NCBI RefSeq assembly: GCF_018991925.1
Contig: NW_024732309.1
Span: 287,501 to 351,500, forward strand
DNA: 64,000 nucleotides
From: Homarus americanus
Lineage: Eukaryota > Arthropoda > Malacostraca > Decapoda > Nephropidae
Direction of reading: 5' to 3'
The notes beneath the pieces are model-generated. The model did no database searches and was not told the origin of the DNA. It saw nothing but the letters and a program-made list of their open reading frames with translations. A program made the translations under genes and the position numbers. The stretch's first letter is position 1, and every line of letters starts with the position of its first letter. Below are positions 50,001 to 60,824 of this stretch, piece by piece.

Positions 50001-52703
50001 AAAGTTATGGTAATTTGAAGGTTTGTAAACTTTAACTGCATTTTTCTCCGTTTTTCATTTACGACGCTTGTCCTACTTAGGTTGTGTGTGCCTCAAATAC
50101 AGTGTAAACAAAACTAGAGCTTCTTTACAACTTACCAACAGCCTTAGACTTGCAGATATGATACACAGTAATGGCATCTGACACTGAACATTTCTGGATC
50201 AGGTCATGAAGGGTTTCCTCACTCACATTGCTCTCTTCAGTGTAAGAAGTTTTGGGGAAAAAATCCTGTAACAAAATAACTATCATTTTAAAACATCAGA
50301 ACACACACACAGCCATTTCTCTGTTTACCAACTCTCAGTACAGCTGGTCCCTTTAGTTGTCATTTCACATATTCGTCGCTCATCAATGAGGGAACGATTA
50401 TCTGTTACTTGTCGTTTATGCCCTGTACAGTACTGTATATTCATTGTTTGGTCAACTATACTCTACTTAACTTGGTGGAATAATAACTCAACACATATTA
50501 ATAAAATAAAACATAAGTTGCCATTTCTTTTGGCATGAATACAGGAGCTATTAGCATGTGTACCCTACATATCCCAGGTGCTGCTGTACATTATGTGCCT
50601 AAAATGGAACAAGAAATTTCAGTAGTATCAATATGGAGTGTACAGAGTTATATTTAAATATGACAGTGGTTACATGAGAATGAAACTTTACAAATACAAA
50701 TAAATATTAAAGGTATATTATGAAAAACTGTTTCAATGAGTTCTTAGGTAAATAAGGTGAAGGGAAATATGTGGGCCATCAGAGTTGAATATCACATCCC
50801 AGTATAGAGTACTGTGGTATGTACGTGGACCACTGTGATTGGTCCTGGTCGTGAGGGGGGAGACATGGTGTGTTTCAGGAGGCGGTTGAAGAGCAACCGT
50901 CACGGGTTATGGTCGGGAATTGGATATCTCATCTCCTACCTCCAGAACCTTGAGAATTTTTGTGTTATTGGATCTCTCACTGCTCCAGGTTGATTAGGGA
51001 TACTGTACTGTACTGTACTGTGCTGTGCCTTTAAAGTAATATTAGTGCTACCAGTGTGGAGAGGATTATTTAATTTAGTAGAGTATTGTCTATATTTTCC
51101 CTTTGAGTGGTGTTTGGATAGATGTGTGTTCAAGTGAAAAGTATCATTTATTTACCATTATTGTGGGAAATACCTAACTAATAATTTATCATTATTATTT
51201 GTAAGTATCCACATGTTTATAGATTTTGTATAAAAGTGAAGTTAACTATTTTGAGTTTCTATTAAAATATCATAATTTAAACTTCAATATATTTTTCCCA
51301 ACACTCAGTAAAACACTATAACTTATTGATACTTGGGAGCTACCTTTAAAAGTACGTATATTTTGTTGGATTGGTCAGATAACAAACCAGTACATTATAA
51401 TAACAAGGAACATACTAGAACACCTTATTAATGATTCAAAATACACAAGACTCACCTCAATAAATGGGTCATCTGGCCGGTGTGTGAAAAGACTGGCATT
51501 TTCATCACGTATGCATCGTGCAGCCTTACGTCCAGCTTCCTTGGAGAGGGAAAAGGTCCTCTTGACAAGATTGGAGGCCGGTGTTAAGTAAGGATCATCG
51601 TGATACTTGTAATGTGGTCCTGAGGTGTCGCGACTCACAGTGCTTGCCAGCGCCTAGAAAAGATTCCACAGCATTATTCTTTTCAAAAATACCTATAAAA
51701 ATGTAGAAACAGAGGAGGAGCATTCAACTTTTTATATACAGACATCATAGCTCATACCAACTGTTTGTATGTAATATACTGTACAATCATAGATGCAGCA
51801 GCCAGGAGGGTAGTGAGGTATCTGTACTCTGCAATCACTTTTTTATCTTATTAAAACTCATTCCATATTTGTGTATCAGCGACCAACATACAATACTATA
51901 ATATCTTTACCTCAAGTATAGCTGTTGATGATCTTGGTATTCTGTTAGGTACAATAATCTTGTCAGTGCTGAGTTGTGATGAAGTAGTCAGTCCATGATG
52001 CAGGATACCAGTGCTGCTGAAACAAACATCAATTACAGTATAATGCAGGTTATTATGGTTCATACATTTAGAGTAGTACTGTACTTTGCAGGGAATTTCA
52101 GGATACAGTTTATCACTAATAAACTATTCCAACTACAGTACACTTACAGTAACAGTAAGTTCACCCACGGCAGGTGTTAGGTTAACTTAAACTTTTAAAT
52201 AAACACTTTTTAACACATTTTCCATAACTAAGACAGTGTCCGCTATAAAACAGTGTAATTGCTGAATTTTTTATATTCGTGTTCTATGAAAAATCAGCGG
52301 CTTTGAAGTCATAAATAATTACCATCGTAGTTAAGGCAAATGTGTTAAAATGTGTTTATTTAAAAGTTCAACTTAACCTAACCTAACCTAACCTAACCTA
52401 ACCTAACCTTAACCGGCTAATACTGAAGACTATATCACAAACATAAATAAAAAATAACTCATCAGCGGTGTAGTCGTCAATATTAGCCCCTGTTTGACCT
52501 GATGACTAGTGACTGTTTAAGGAATAAAATAATATAATCTACATAGTTCCTACCCTAATGGCCTTGTCCCATGTGGCTCCACTACTAACGAGAGAATATA
52601 TTTTTTTTAATAATTCTCACGATATCATAATTGAACGTTGACTAATATATACAATTAAGAATCTTTACCCACTAAAAATAAATAATATTATTAATGACTT
52701 CAT
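38076..52703 (-). CDS. PTCD3: PTCD3 / mitochondrial small-subunit protein mS39, PPR protein (14 exons)
   Basis: Exons, 5' to 3': 52703-52669, 52016-51911, 51653-51456, 50265-50136, 48872-48740, 47633-47537, 47124-46990, 45120-44919, 42535-42408, 41514-41423, 41240-41132, 39909-39676, 38693-38502, 38237-38076. They give about 650 residues, compared with just under 700 in vertebrates. The segment after residue 48 (ALASTVSRDTSGPHYKYHDD, then PYLTPAS) is the family hallmark. PPR-like helical pairs run from about 220 to 331 (for example AYSALIRGMAQ and HTYNSLIRVAS). In other animals the protein sits on the mitoribosomal small subunit near the mRNA entry. Intron 7 is GC-AG. Exon 1 (11 codons plus two bases, hydrophobic) is inferred from phase and donor only. 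The start of the last exon is uncertain: AAG|GGG at 38237 fits phase and alignment, CAG|TGG at 38225 is the alternative. All other junctions are phase-consistent. Confidence 0.92.
40610..40850. repeat. Copy of the dispersed module in PTCD3 intron 11
   Basis: ATATCTACTCGAAATTGTGA, TTTATTCCCTTTATGTTTTT and TGTGTGCATGTAACAGT repeat the order found in AFG2B intron 10. Confidence 0.5.
41532..41945. repeat. 23-bp minisatellite inside PTCD3 intron 9
   Basis: About 18 copies of GTGACAGTAACAATATGGTG with or without AGT/TGT spacers (19, 21 or 23 bp). The array starts within 20 bases of the acceptor of PTCD3 exon 10, so it supplies the branch-point region of that intron. Confidence 0.95.
42877..43304 (-). 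mobile_element. Tigger-like DNA element, copy B (428 bp)
   Basis: Same family and length as copy A, in opposite orientation inside PTCD3 intron 8. The + strand left end starts CAGTAAACCCTTGTTATTC after TA at 42875-42876. The other end reads CTACTG followed by AA, so one target TA has mutated. The distal inverted repeat is more diverged than in copy A. Confidence 0.85.
42968..43138 (-). pseudogene. N-terminal fragment of a Tigger/pogo transposase (copy B)
   Basis: 56 codons, starting MAPERLPSVSASDASG and ending ...AGQLFGIGIQ, with only three residue differences from copy A (for example L/V and Y/D). Same truncation point as copy A, so the master copy was already internally deleted. Confidence 0.65.
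44085..44370 (+). mobile_element. Palindromic MITE, copy D (286 bp)
   Basis: Same family as the 37377-37669 element, in the opposite orientation, inside PTCD3 intron 8. TA precedes it at 44083-44084; the other side is TT. It encodes a 26-codon ORF beginning MAGKLKSEFCDAEKKK on the + strand. Confidence 0.85.
45522..46340 (+). mobile_element. Internally deleted Tigger derivative in PTCD3 intron 7
   Basis: Begins CAGCAAGACCTCGCTTAAGT. It joins a helix-turn-helix remnant (45930-46060) almost directly to a transposase C-terminus (46120-46320), so the catalytic core has been lost. The right end is not resolved; another MITE-like end starts near 46340 (CCCCCCTTATTTGCAAGGG). Confidence 0.6.
45926..46323 (+). 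pseudogene. Tigger transposase remnants: helix-turn-helix and PIP-box-like C-terminus
   Basis: One frame reads DVNKCAVDIVVALGIPATTV then RTIHAS, the recognition-helix block of Tigger transposases. Another frame at about 46160-46205 reads KKKQTKQSTLDFFF, a QSTLDFF PIP-box-like motif. A third frame continues GKQTAGEEAQDDPHTV. Frames disagree, so the coding capacity is gone. Confidence 0.6.
46988..46989 (-). other. GC splice donor of PTCD3 intron 7
   Basis: Exon 7 ends AAG|GCAAGT. Reading on through the exon meets a stop seven codons later (AAG GCA AGT TCA CCC ATA ATA TAG), and no GT donor keeps the conserved residues. Joining to the acceptor at 45121-45122 restores the family sequence VKELLTTM in phase 0. 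GC donors with a strong AAG|GCAAGT match are the known minor class of U2 introns. Confidence 0.8.
48330..48700 (-). pseudogene. Third, older copy of the retrotransposon tail in PTCD3 intron 5
   Basis: GAGGCTGTGACCTCATAGGA, CTCTAGATAT and GGTACATCTTGGAGACCAAG occur in the same order and spacing as in the 62.8-63.3 kb copy. Too decayed to translate. Confidence 0.5.
52180..52378. mobile_element. Palindromic MITE in PTCD3 intron 1, ending in a CCTAA array
   Basis: Left arm 52180-52232 and right arm 52329-52378 are imperfect inverted copies (GGTTAACTTAAACTTTTAAA against GGTTAAGTTGAACTTTTAAA). The right arm runs straight into (CCTAA)n. No coding potential. Confidence 0.75.
52373..52409 (-). repeat. 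Interstitial CCTAA (TTAGG) array
   Basis: About seven CCTAA units at the end of a palindromic MITE in PTCD3 intron 1. Confidence 0.85.
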
Positions 52704-53483
52704 GCCGGGAGCCTCACACCACACCTGACACCTTACACCTGTTGTCTCTTAATTATCTAAAGTCTTTAATATAGTTTGGTTACTCACTAGACACTGGATC
52801 TTTTCATTAGACTGTGAAGTAATCTAATTGATGTTCTGCTGGACAAATTAACAGACATAGTTTGATAATTTAAAGACCTCAGCCAATTAAAGGTAGAGTT
52901 GTTTACACACTGCCAGGAGGGATAATGTTAAAATATTATCACGAACATACATGATTTATTTTATTTTTAAGTTACCTGAACTTTAGTTAAAAAAGATTAT
53001 ATAATAAAAGAGGATAGAATTTTTTTTTGACTGGATTAAGATAGGTTTATTTACTTTGTATCTTCTGGAAAAAGATTAGGTTACTACTTTTGTTCGTGGT
53101 ATTCTTTATCCCTTACTCTTACTGTAACAATTATATCATTAAATAGAGTGAACGTAAAATAAAAAACTTATTTTGTATAAATATAATTAATTTTTATGAA
53201 AACAATATGAGGCTAACGAGCAGCTAACGAGCCAAACAGTGGTGAAGAGTGATAAGGTAACACCCACTGGTTATTGACATGGCAGGGGGGGAGGTCTGGT
53301 CCCCTATTTCACCAGACAATTCCAATACTTTTTTTCTCTAATACAGTATTGCACTCAGGCGTTTTTTTGTATAGTAAAAAGTAATTAGTATTGACTTTAG
53401 AATATCTCCTAAAATAAAGTACACATGGCCTCAAAATGCCCATAATAAATAAAAGAAATAAGGGTATGGGGGCTGGGTGGGCT

Positions 53484-53720
53484 TGTAGTGGATTCCTCCC
53501 CTACAGACACTCTCTTTTCTACCTCCACCAACCAGCCAGCAACACCTCCTGCTCCTGCCTGGTGGTCCTCGACGAGCATGGTGACCCACAAGCTGTCCTC
53601 TAAGCACCCTCACCAACCAGCTCTCTCTACATCACACTTGTAACCATGCTGCCACTTCCCAGCACCAAGTTTCCTTCCTCCATCCCATCCTGAGTGTGAC
53701 CAACCCTCGCCATGTTTCCT
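53484..53720 (+). mobile_element. Diverged LTR-like fragment related to the TRIM LTR
   Basis: Starts TGTAGTGGATTCCTCCCCTA, closely like the TRIM LTR start, and later has TTTCCTTCC...ATCCTGAGTG in the order seen near the LTR end. A G-rich tract (about 53464-53482) precedes it, as a polypurine tract would. The middle is not alignable by eye, so the end coordinate is approximate. Confidence 0.4.
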
Positions 53721-53769
53721 CACCCACAATTTCTTGGAACCTATTGTGTTTACCATTGTTGTTTTCAAT

Positions 53770-54620
53770 CTTGGCACATACTTTTACTTATCCTCTTGGC
53801 CACTGATCGGCTTGTTTCCGTTTAGGCGGTCGGTTACGTCTCTGTTACACACTGTAAGCAAGTACTGGCTCTGGTACACACTGTAAGCAAGTACTGGCTC
53901 TGGTACACACTGTAAGCAAGTACTGGCTCTGGTACACACTGTAAGCAAGTACTGGCTCTGGTACACACTGTTAGCAAGTACTGGCTCTGGTACACACTGT
54001 TAGCAAGTACTGGCTCTGGTACACACTGTAAGCAAGTACTGGCTCTGGTACACAGTACTGGCTCTGGTACACACTGTAGCAAGTACTGGCTCTGGTACAC
54101 ACTGTTAGCAAGTACTGGCTCTGGTACACACTAAGCAAGTACTGGCTCTGGTACACACTGTTAGCAAGTGGGCCTACTACACACTGTAAGCAAGTACTGG
54201 CTCTGGTACACACTGTTAGCAAGTACTGGCTCTGGTACACACTGTTAGCAAGTACTGGCTCTGGTACACACTGTAAGCAAGTACTGGCTCTGGTACACAC
54301 TGTAAGCAAGTACTGGCTCTGGTACACACTGTTAGCAAGTACTGGCTCTGGTACACACTGTAAGCAAGTACTGGCTCTGGTACACACTGTTAGCAAGTAC
54401 TGGCTCTGGTACACACTGTAAGCAAGTACTGATCTATACCTGCGTCAGTGTTGGTCAAGTATGAATTAGCTCACACTCGATGTCGTCACAACACACTCAC
54501 TCCAAAAACGTTTGCCCTGACAAGTTTTTGGACCTAGTGGCTTCTTCAACCTTAACCTGTGACGTAGTGTAGCGGACATCTGCCAGCCTCAGATTTGGAC
54601 ACTCGACTAAGTAATGTCCT
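53770..54620 (-). pseudogene. Second copy of the same retrotransposon tail, interrupted by a minisatellite
   Basis: The flanks match the 62.8-63.1 kb copy: TCTCTGTTACACACTGT on one side and CAGTGTTGGTCAAGT, CACACTCG, GTGGCTTCTTCAACCTT on the other. Between them sits the 29-bp array at 53849-54432. Coding remnants are poorer than in the other copy. Confidence 0.6.
53849..54432. repeat. 29-bp minisatellite, about 20 copies
   Basis: The unit contains GGTACACACTGTAAGCAAGT followed by ACTGGCTCT; A/T alternates at one position (GTAAGC or GTTAGC), and a few copies are shortened. It sits inside the tail of a non-LTR retrotransposon and gives long meaningless open frames on the minus strand. Confidence 0.95.
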
Positions 54621-54635
54621 CTGAAGTGTTTATAG

Positions 54636-54699
54636 ACCTAACCTAACCTAATCCTAACCTAATCTAACCTAATCTAACCTAATCTAATCTAACCTAACC
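54636..54699 (-). repeat. Degenerate CCTAA array
   Basis: CCTAA units mixed with TCTAA variants over about 64 bases. Confidence 0.8.
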
Positions 54700-55206
54700 C
54701 CTTCATGTAACATCAGGTGAAATAAGCTAGGAGGGCTAATCTTCAAGTGATCCAAATCATTAATGCAAACTTTACTCAACATATGTCGCCGGGACCATGT
54801 AAACAGTTAATCACACGTAATGACGCTAACCATTATAAAACTCAGTCAGTGTTAGTAACGTTAAGCTGCCATCACAATTTTTTTTTTACTGAATTCTGAA
54901 GTTACTGAACAGAAACGACTTTGGAGGGGAGGGGAGGGGAGGGGGTGTAACAATTGAACTTAGACGAATATAAACAGGAAAAAACCTCTGAGCCTTTGAT
55001 ATGGTTATATATTGTATAGAAAATTTGTTTATGAATCTATATAGAGAGTTATTGAATGATGAAGAAACAAAAGCTAGTGACAGACTTAAGGAGCTTTTAT
55101 TAATATATGTTAATTCAGGGTGTGTTGGTCCTCCATGTACACACACACACACACACACACACTGTTTCCTCTTCATGTACACACACTTTTTCCTCCTCAT
55201 GTACAC

Positions 55207-55239
<33 letters not shown>

Positions 55240-57984
55240 ACACATAAATACTCCGAATACGAACAAAATAAAAGATATTATAGAAAAAAACTAAAGTCAT
55301 TGGCTACCTAAACAGCGTGAGAGAGAGAGAGAGAGAGAGCTGGTTAAGATTTAGATAAGGGCTGTCCTCGGGGGTGTAAGCAAAGGATTCTCAGGGGGTG
55401 TAAATTAAAGCTCTAAGGGGTGTAAACAAAGGCTTCGTAGAGTGTAAACAGTAAAAAAAAAAAAGATTCTTAGATGTAAATACAATTCTCTGGGGTATTA
55501 AGGAATTTTCTCAGGGGGGCGAGGAAGTAGGTGGGATAAGGGGGCAAGTACTTGAAAGGCCCTCTCACCACTACTCCGCCCTTCCTCCTCCTCCAGCGTG
55601 TCCTGAGGGGCCCTGTGCTTAACCAAATTAGTTTTGGTTGTAACATGTGGGCGCTTCTCGGGTTGAAGCCCACTGAACGAGCTTCTCCTCACGGCCACAT
55701 GCTACCCCCCTCACACACACACACACACACCTTTCTCTCTCTTACCTATCAACACCCCTCTATCGACTCTTTTGCTTCTTCTTTCCTTTTATTCTTTTTA
55801 AATAATTCCTTCCTGAGGTTTTGATATTATTTTTAGTTTTTTATATATTTTTTTTATCTTCATTTTATCATCCTTATTTCGTTTTGTTTTTCGTTTTTAT
55901 CATCTTGCTATTCTTCTTTGTTACCATTTCTTTTATTTTTGTTTCTCCTTTCTTCTGTATATTTTCTTTCTTATTTACCTTCTTTCTTCCCTAATCATTT
56001 TATTCTTCTCATAGTTCCAGTTCTTGTTTCTTCATATAATTTTTTTTTACTATTTCTTCTTTCCTCTCAGTATCAACACGGACAGTACATGGGAGGTGTC
56101 AATAGTCTTAACCGAGATATAATCAATAACCCCTGGCAGTTGCAACGACCACGGACACTTACATGACTTTACTTAACCAAAACATTAATCATAACGTAAG
56201 TAAAAGTAATATTCGCTTATTATAAAATGAGAAAGGTGTAATAGTACTAGATACTGTACGGCAGTAGAGGTAATTAATGCACCGTGCGTTACAATGTACT
56301 TTAATGGACTCTACTATGACTCACACTAATGTGGGTGATGGTTAATGCTCTCAGTAGCTAAAAGTTAATCACCTTAACCTTCCCGGTATATGCGTTAGTT
56401 ACACCAAAGACTTTATCCTCACCCTTCCTGTGTGGGTGTGTAAAACATTATCCAGTTAATGAAGTTATATCACTTAATTAAACTTATAAGATAATTGGAA
56501 GCGTAAAAAAACAAAAAAAAACATAATTTATATTTTTTTTGGGAAACTTGTAGCGTACGAAATTCCTCGAAGACTTGGGGCAATATCTGTCATTACCTTT
56601 AGGGTCATATTGGTATAGATTGGATTAGGATTTTAGCATCTATTTACCTCGTGGTTTTGCTCTATATATTCTCACATAATATCTATACAATAAAGAGGAA
56701 CGTTAACTTTCCAGCAATAAATTGTTATGACATTATAATGACCCACAAGTTGTGTCAAGGGAATTCTGGCCCCAATTGACATGTTCTTGTTCTATCCTTT
56801 TCTCCTATCTTCTCTTTCTTAACTTACCTCTCGTCTCCTTCTTTCCTTCTCCCTACCCCTTTCTCGTCTCCTCTCATCCCATCTCGTCTATTCTCTTCCC
56901 CTCTCTCGCCTTCTTTCCATCCCTCCTTCTTTCCTCCACTCATCCTAAGTCACACACAACACCATTGTCGCCGAGGCCTTACAAGCGGTACTCATTAATC
57001 TAAATCAACATTAAGCATGAAATAAAGGTATGAATAGGCTAGGGTTGTCGTAAGAACTTGCTGTAACTTTTAATAAATAATAATAATAATAATAATGATT
57101 TAGTGACATAACGGAAACCAAAATTACAGTACATTTTACTCGTTACACCAAACGAATCTTTGTGCTGTTAAGTTATATATTTTTAATAATGGAACTGATA
57201 ATGTTGTAATGAAAATATATATAATGAAATATTACAAAAATACCCTTAAATCCAAAACCCATATAAAAAAACCCACACACACTGACCACATGATCACTAT
57301 AATCTATATAGCTTGACCACGAGAAACACGATCACGTCTTTAAATTTTTCCAAATGTGTGACGGTACCAAAATCGATTTACTAGACTTTTAATATTATCA
57401 GGAGTAAATCGTATAAAAAATAATAATTCAATTATAACTGAAGGCTCATTTTAATTCAATTATCTCATATTTTAATGTTAAATTCCCCCCAAAATCTTAT
57501 CTTTCTCAGTTTGTCCTAATTTAAAAATTATATGTATTTTTAGGTCAATATTTTGTTATTTTCTTCAGGGCTTTGTCCTCCATACAGACACAGGCCAGGG
57601 TCAGCTCTGCCACCCTTCATCTGTTTTTAACGCGAGGTTTAAGTTATATTGTTGTCATAATAGATATTTGACTACACATGGAACAAGCTTTAGAGAAGTT
57701 TATGTCCCATAGAGCGAGGATCTGTGACTTATAATTATATTTTGGGGATAATTAAGGAAGGTGTTATTGCTACGGTTGACTCACCACACACACAAATAAA
57801 ATAATAATGGTTGCCCCTCGCATAACGTGGATGGCCGGTCCAAGGGCCACCTAAGCGTGATTTTGTTTAAGGTGTAGAAGCTGTCGCCAACACAACAACC
57901 ACACCCTGAGTTAACGAGTTGCATGACCCAGTGTCAAGGGATAGTCCGAGAAGACCGGACAACTCGCCAACTGCACTGGCTAAC
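54700..57984. other. Gene-free stretch rich in CA, CT and T tracts
   Basis: CA and CT runs at 55137-55230, (GA)n at 55317-55339, long pyrimidine tracts at 55740-56070 and 56780-56940. A 40-codon AT-rich open stretch near 55001-55125 resembles nothing known. Confidence 0.5.
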
Positions 57985-58110
57985 CATTACCCCGGAACAC
58001 GATTAACATCCAGGTCCCCAATTACTGCTGGGTAGACAGAGGCAAATGACGTAAAGAAACTTGCCCATAGTTTCACCCTGCCTAGGTGAAGGCGAGCATG
58101 CTGACCATTA
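57985..58110 (-). mobile_element. SINE-like fragment
   Basis: Minus strand starts GTAATGGTCAGCATGCTCGC, an A-box-like tRNA head. The body contains the phrase CCCAGCAGTAATTGGGGACC, similar to tRNA-derived repeats known in invertebrates. The B box is degraded. Low certainty. Confidence 0.35.
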
Positions 58111-58582
58111 CACACACACACACACACGATGCTACCAACAGTGTGTGACGTCTACATGTTACCAATACAGTCACAGAGGGAGGTGACCTTAACACAGTCA
58201 TGTACTGGAGCCAAGAGAACAACTCCCAGATGAAAAACTGTGAAGGGTAAGAGAGGAGGGAGGGGATCCTGGGACGAGTGAGGAATTTGTACCAACTTTT
58301 TCTCCTCACTTGTTCCTCACGTCTCTCCTCGAGGTGTACCACAGGCAAGTAAGTACTCAAATGTTTTTCCCTCATACTAAATTCTAAACTGTTTGGAAAA
58401 TGTTTTTGTATAACATTAATAACACGTCATTCACCCTTGTATTTATTGATGATCTTGTAAACATTTGTCTAATATTTACGTTATCCCAGATAGTAGCTAC
58501 GATACAAGTTAGTTTTTTTTACTATCACAAATGGTCAAGAGTTTTTACATGGGTTACTCCCTAAAAAGCGTCGAGGTGTTTG

Positions 58583-58584
<2 letters not shown>

Positions 58585-58637
<53 letters not shown>
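58585..58637. repeat. (CT)n microsatellite
   Basis: CT dinucleotide run of about 53 bases. Confidence 0.97.
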
Positions 58638-58640
<3 letters not shown>

Positions 58641-59115
58641 CTGATGAAAGTTTATGTCGGTTAATGTAAGTAAGGTGTTGGTCGTGTGGCTGGTGTAGCG
58701 GCAGGCGGCTCAGCCTAGTGTGACCTAAAATAACATAAAGCTGGAAAAAAAAGTCACACAATAATTGACAAACACAACCAAACTTGACTTTATTTAAACT
58801 GTTTAATGTGAATGTTTCGTGGGGGGACTTTTTACCGAGGAATAATTGTGACTATTTCATGATTGTTTTTTTCCCTGGACACGAGGAGGACAAATCTGAA
58901 AGAAAATCATTCTTAATATCGTTAGTTTAATGTTTACACCAACTTAGTGTGTTTACAGACCTTGGTTGATGAAACACAAATACCAAATAAACAACAACAT
59001 TACAGAAGAATGAAGTGACATAAAACAAAAAACTAAAAAAAAAGGAAAAGTGGAAAAAAAGCGGCACAGAACTAGACAATAATCGTCTTATAAAACAATA
59101 TAAGCGGATACCAAA

Positions 59116-59130
59116 GTGTGTGTGTATATG

Positions 59131-59161
<31 letters not shown>
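59116..59161. repeat. (GT)n microsatellite
   Basis: GT run with one TATA interruption and one GC. Confidence 0.95.
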
Positions 59162-59249
59162 AGGAGGTACCACTTGTGTTTAATATATCAGAGGGACGAT
59201 GAAGTAGAGTTATAATACACACTATACGTGGAGAGGATAACCACAAACT

Positions 59250-59344
59250 TAACCTAACCTACCCTAACCTAACCTAACCTAACCTACCCTACCCTACCCT
59301 AACCTAACCTACCCTAACCTAACCTAACCTACCCTAACCAACCC
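59250..59344 (-). repeat. CCTAA/CCTAC array, about 19 units
   Basis: The longest telomere-like array here: CCTAA units interspersed with CCTAC variants that are themselves repeated, which suggests local spread of the variant. Confidence 0.85.
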
Positions 59345-60340
59345 ATAACGTTATACCAATAAAAACAAGTTATCCCTATTTGTGAAAAACGTCATCAGTG
59401 TTTTAGGGTTTAATTAACAGATTATTACTTTGATGGTTGACAGGTGAGGTGGAGGTGTGGCTAACAGTACGTCACATCCCTTAATCTGTGCTCTAACACC
59501 TTTCTTTATCTCCACATGTCCTCTATATAAAAAAAAAATTTCTACCACTTCAAAAATATCAAGACAAGGATTAAGGTATCCCAGTCCAAGATCTTGTTGA
59601 TATAAAAATAATGACTACTACTTTTTTCCTAGTTTTAGTTTTTTTCCTGTTTTTTTTTTTTTGGTCCTAGGTAAGCCTGGCCTCTCAGACACACCACATG
59701 TCGTCTTTTTCTTCTTGGGTAATATTTGTAGCGATGCCTTTAGGTGGGGATTAATTTAACGCCAGCATTCTCATTATCATAAGAGAGGCGACGATGGGTC
59801 CTTCGGGATATGTGTGTGTGGTGGATGTGTGTGTGGTGGATGTGGGTGTGCGTGTGTGTGTGTGCGTGTGGTGTATCCCCCCCACTCCCCCTTTAGATGT
59901 ACCATTGACACATACCTCTTAATTCATTCTCTTCCTCTCGCTGCTCACCGACAACTGTATATGTCTCTGTCTTTGCCTTCACTAACAGAATTAAAGAGAC
60001 GAGCGACATAAAATCTCTCTCTCTCTATTTACAAAACACCTCCCTACACCCCCACCCACACACACACACCTCTCCCACACACACACACACACACACACAC
60101 ACCCCTCCCTCCCACACACACACACCCCTCCCAAACACACCCAGAAACATATGCAACCCGACGTCCGCACTCGTAAAGAATAAACAAACGAGCCGACACT
60201 AGAGGTTCAACATGAGGAATGGCGAACAGGTTCATCAATGATTCACGGGACAGCAAAAAGGTTCTGTTATGTAAATTGGTTCACAATTCCAAGCCGATTA
60301 CTAGCATCATGTGCAGTTTGTTGCTTCTGTGATATATGTG

Positions 60341-60796
60341 GCCTGTAACCTGCCCGTGGTGTTGTGGCCTGTAACCTGCCCGTGGTGTTGTGGCCTGTAA
60401 CCTGACCATGTTGTGGCCTGTAACCTGCCTGTGGTGTTGTGGCCTGTAACCTGACCATGTTGTGGCCTGTAACTTGACCATGTTGTGGCCTGTAACCTCC
60501 CTGTGGTCTTATGGCCTGTAACCTACCAGTGGCGATCTGGCCTGTAACCTGCCCATGGTGATGTGGCCTGTAACCTGTCCATGATGATGTGGCCTGTAAC
60601 CTTCCCATGGTGATGCTGTGGCCTGTAATTTGCCCATAGTGATGTGGCCTTAACCTACCTATGGTGATGCTGCGGCCTGTAACCTGGCCATGGTGTTGTG
60701 GCCTGTAACCTGCCTATGGTCAGGCTGTGGTCTGTAACCTGGCCATAGTGTTGTATCCTTAACCTACCCGTGGTGTTGTGGCCTGTAACCTGCACG
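60341..60796. repeat. 26-bp minisatellite, about 17 degenerate copies
   Basis: The unit is GTGGCCTGTAACCTGCCCGT followed by GGTGTT, with variable spacing (about 20-30 bp). Its minus-strand open frames (GYRPQHHGQVT-like repeats) are artefacts of the array. Confidence 0.95.
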
Positions 60797-60824
60797 TGGT
60801 GTGGCCTGTGGCCGTGAGATCTTC

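Larger units (their letters stand above)
58111..60340. other. Gene-free stretch with microsatellites
   Basis: Apart from the (CT)n, (GT)n and CCTAA arrays listed, contains GT/CA runs at 59805-59870 and 60055-60125. No exon seen. Confidence 0.5.

Noticed and set aside
53971..54414. 147-codon minus-strand open frame of Cys/Gln-rich repeats
   Set aside because: It is the translation of the 29-bp minisatellite; the same phrase appears in three frames in turn.
60267..60608. 113-codon minus-strand GYRPQ-type repeat protein
   Set aside because: Artefact of the 26-bp minisatellite; no start context, no conserved frame across units.
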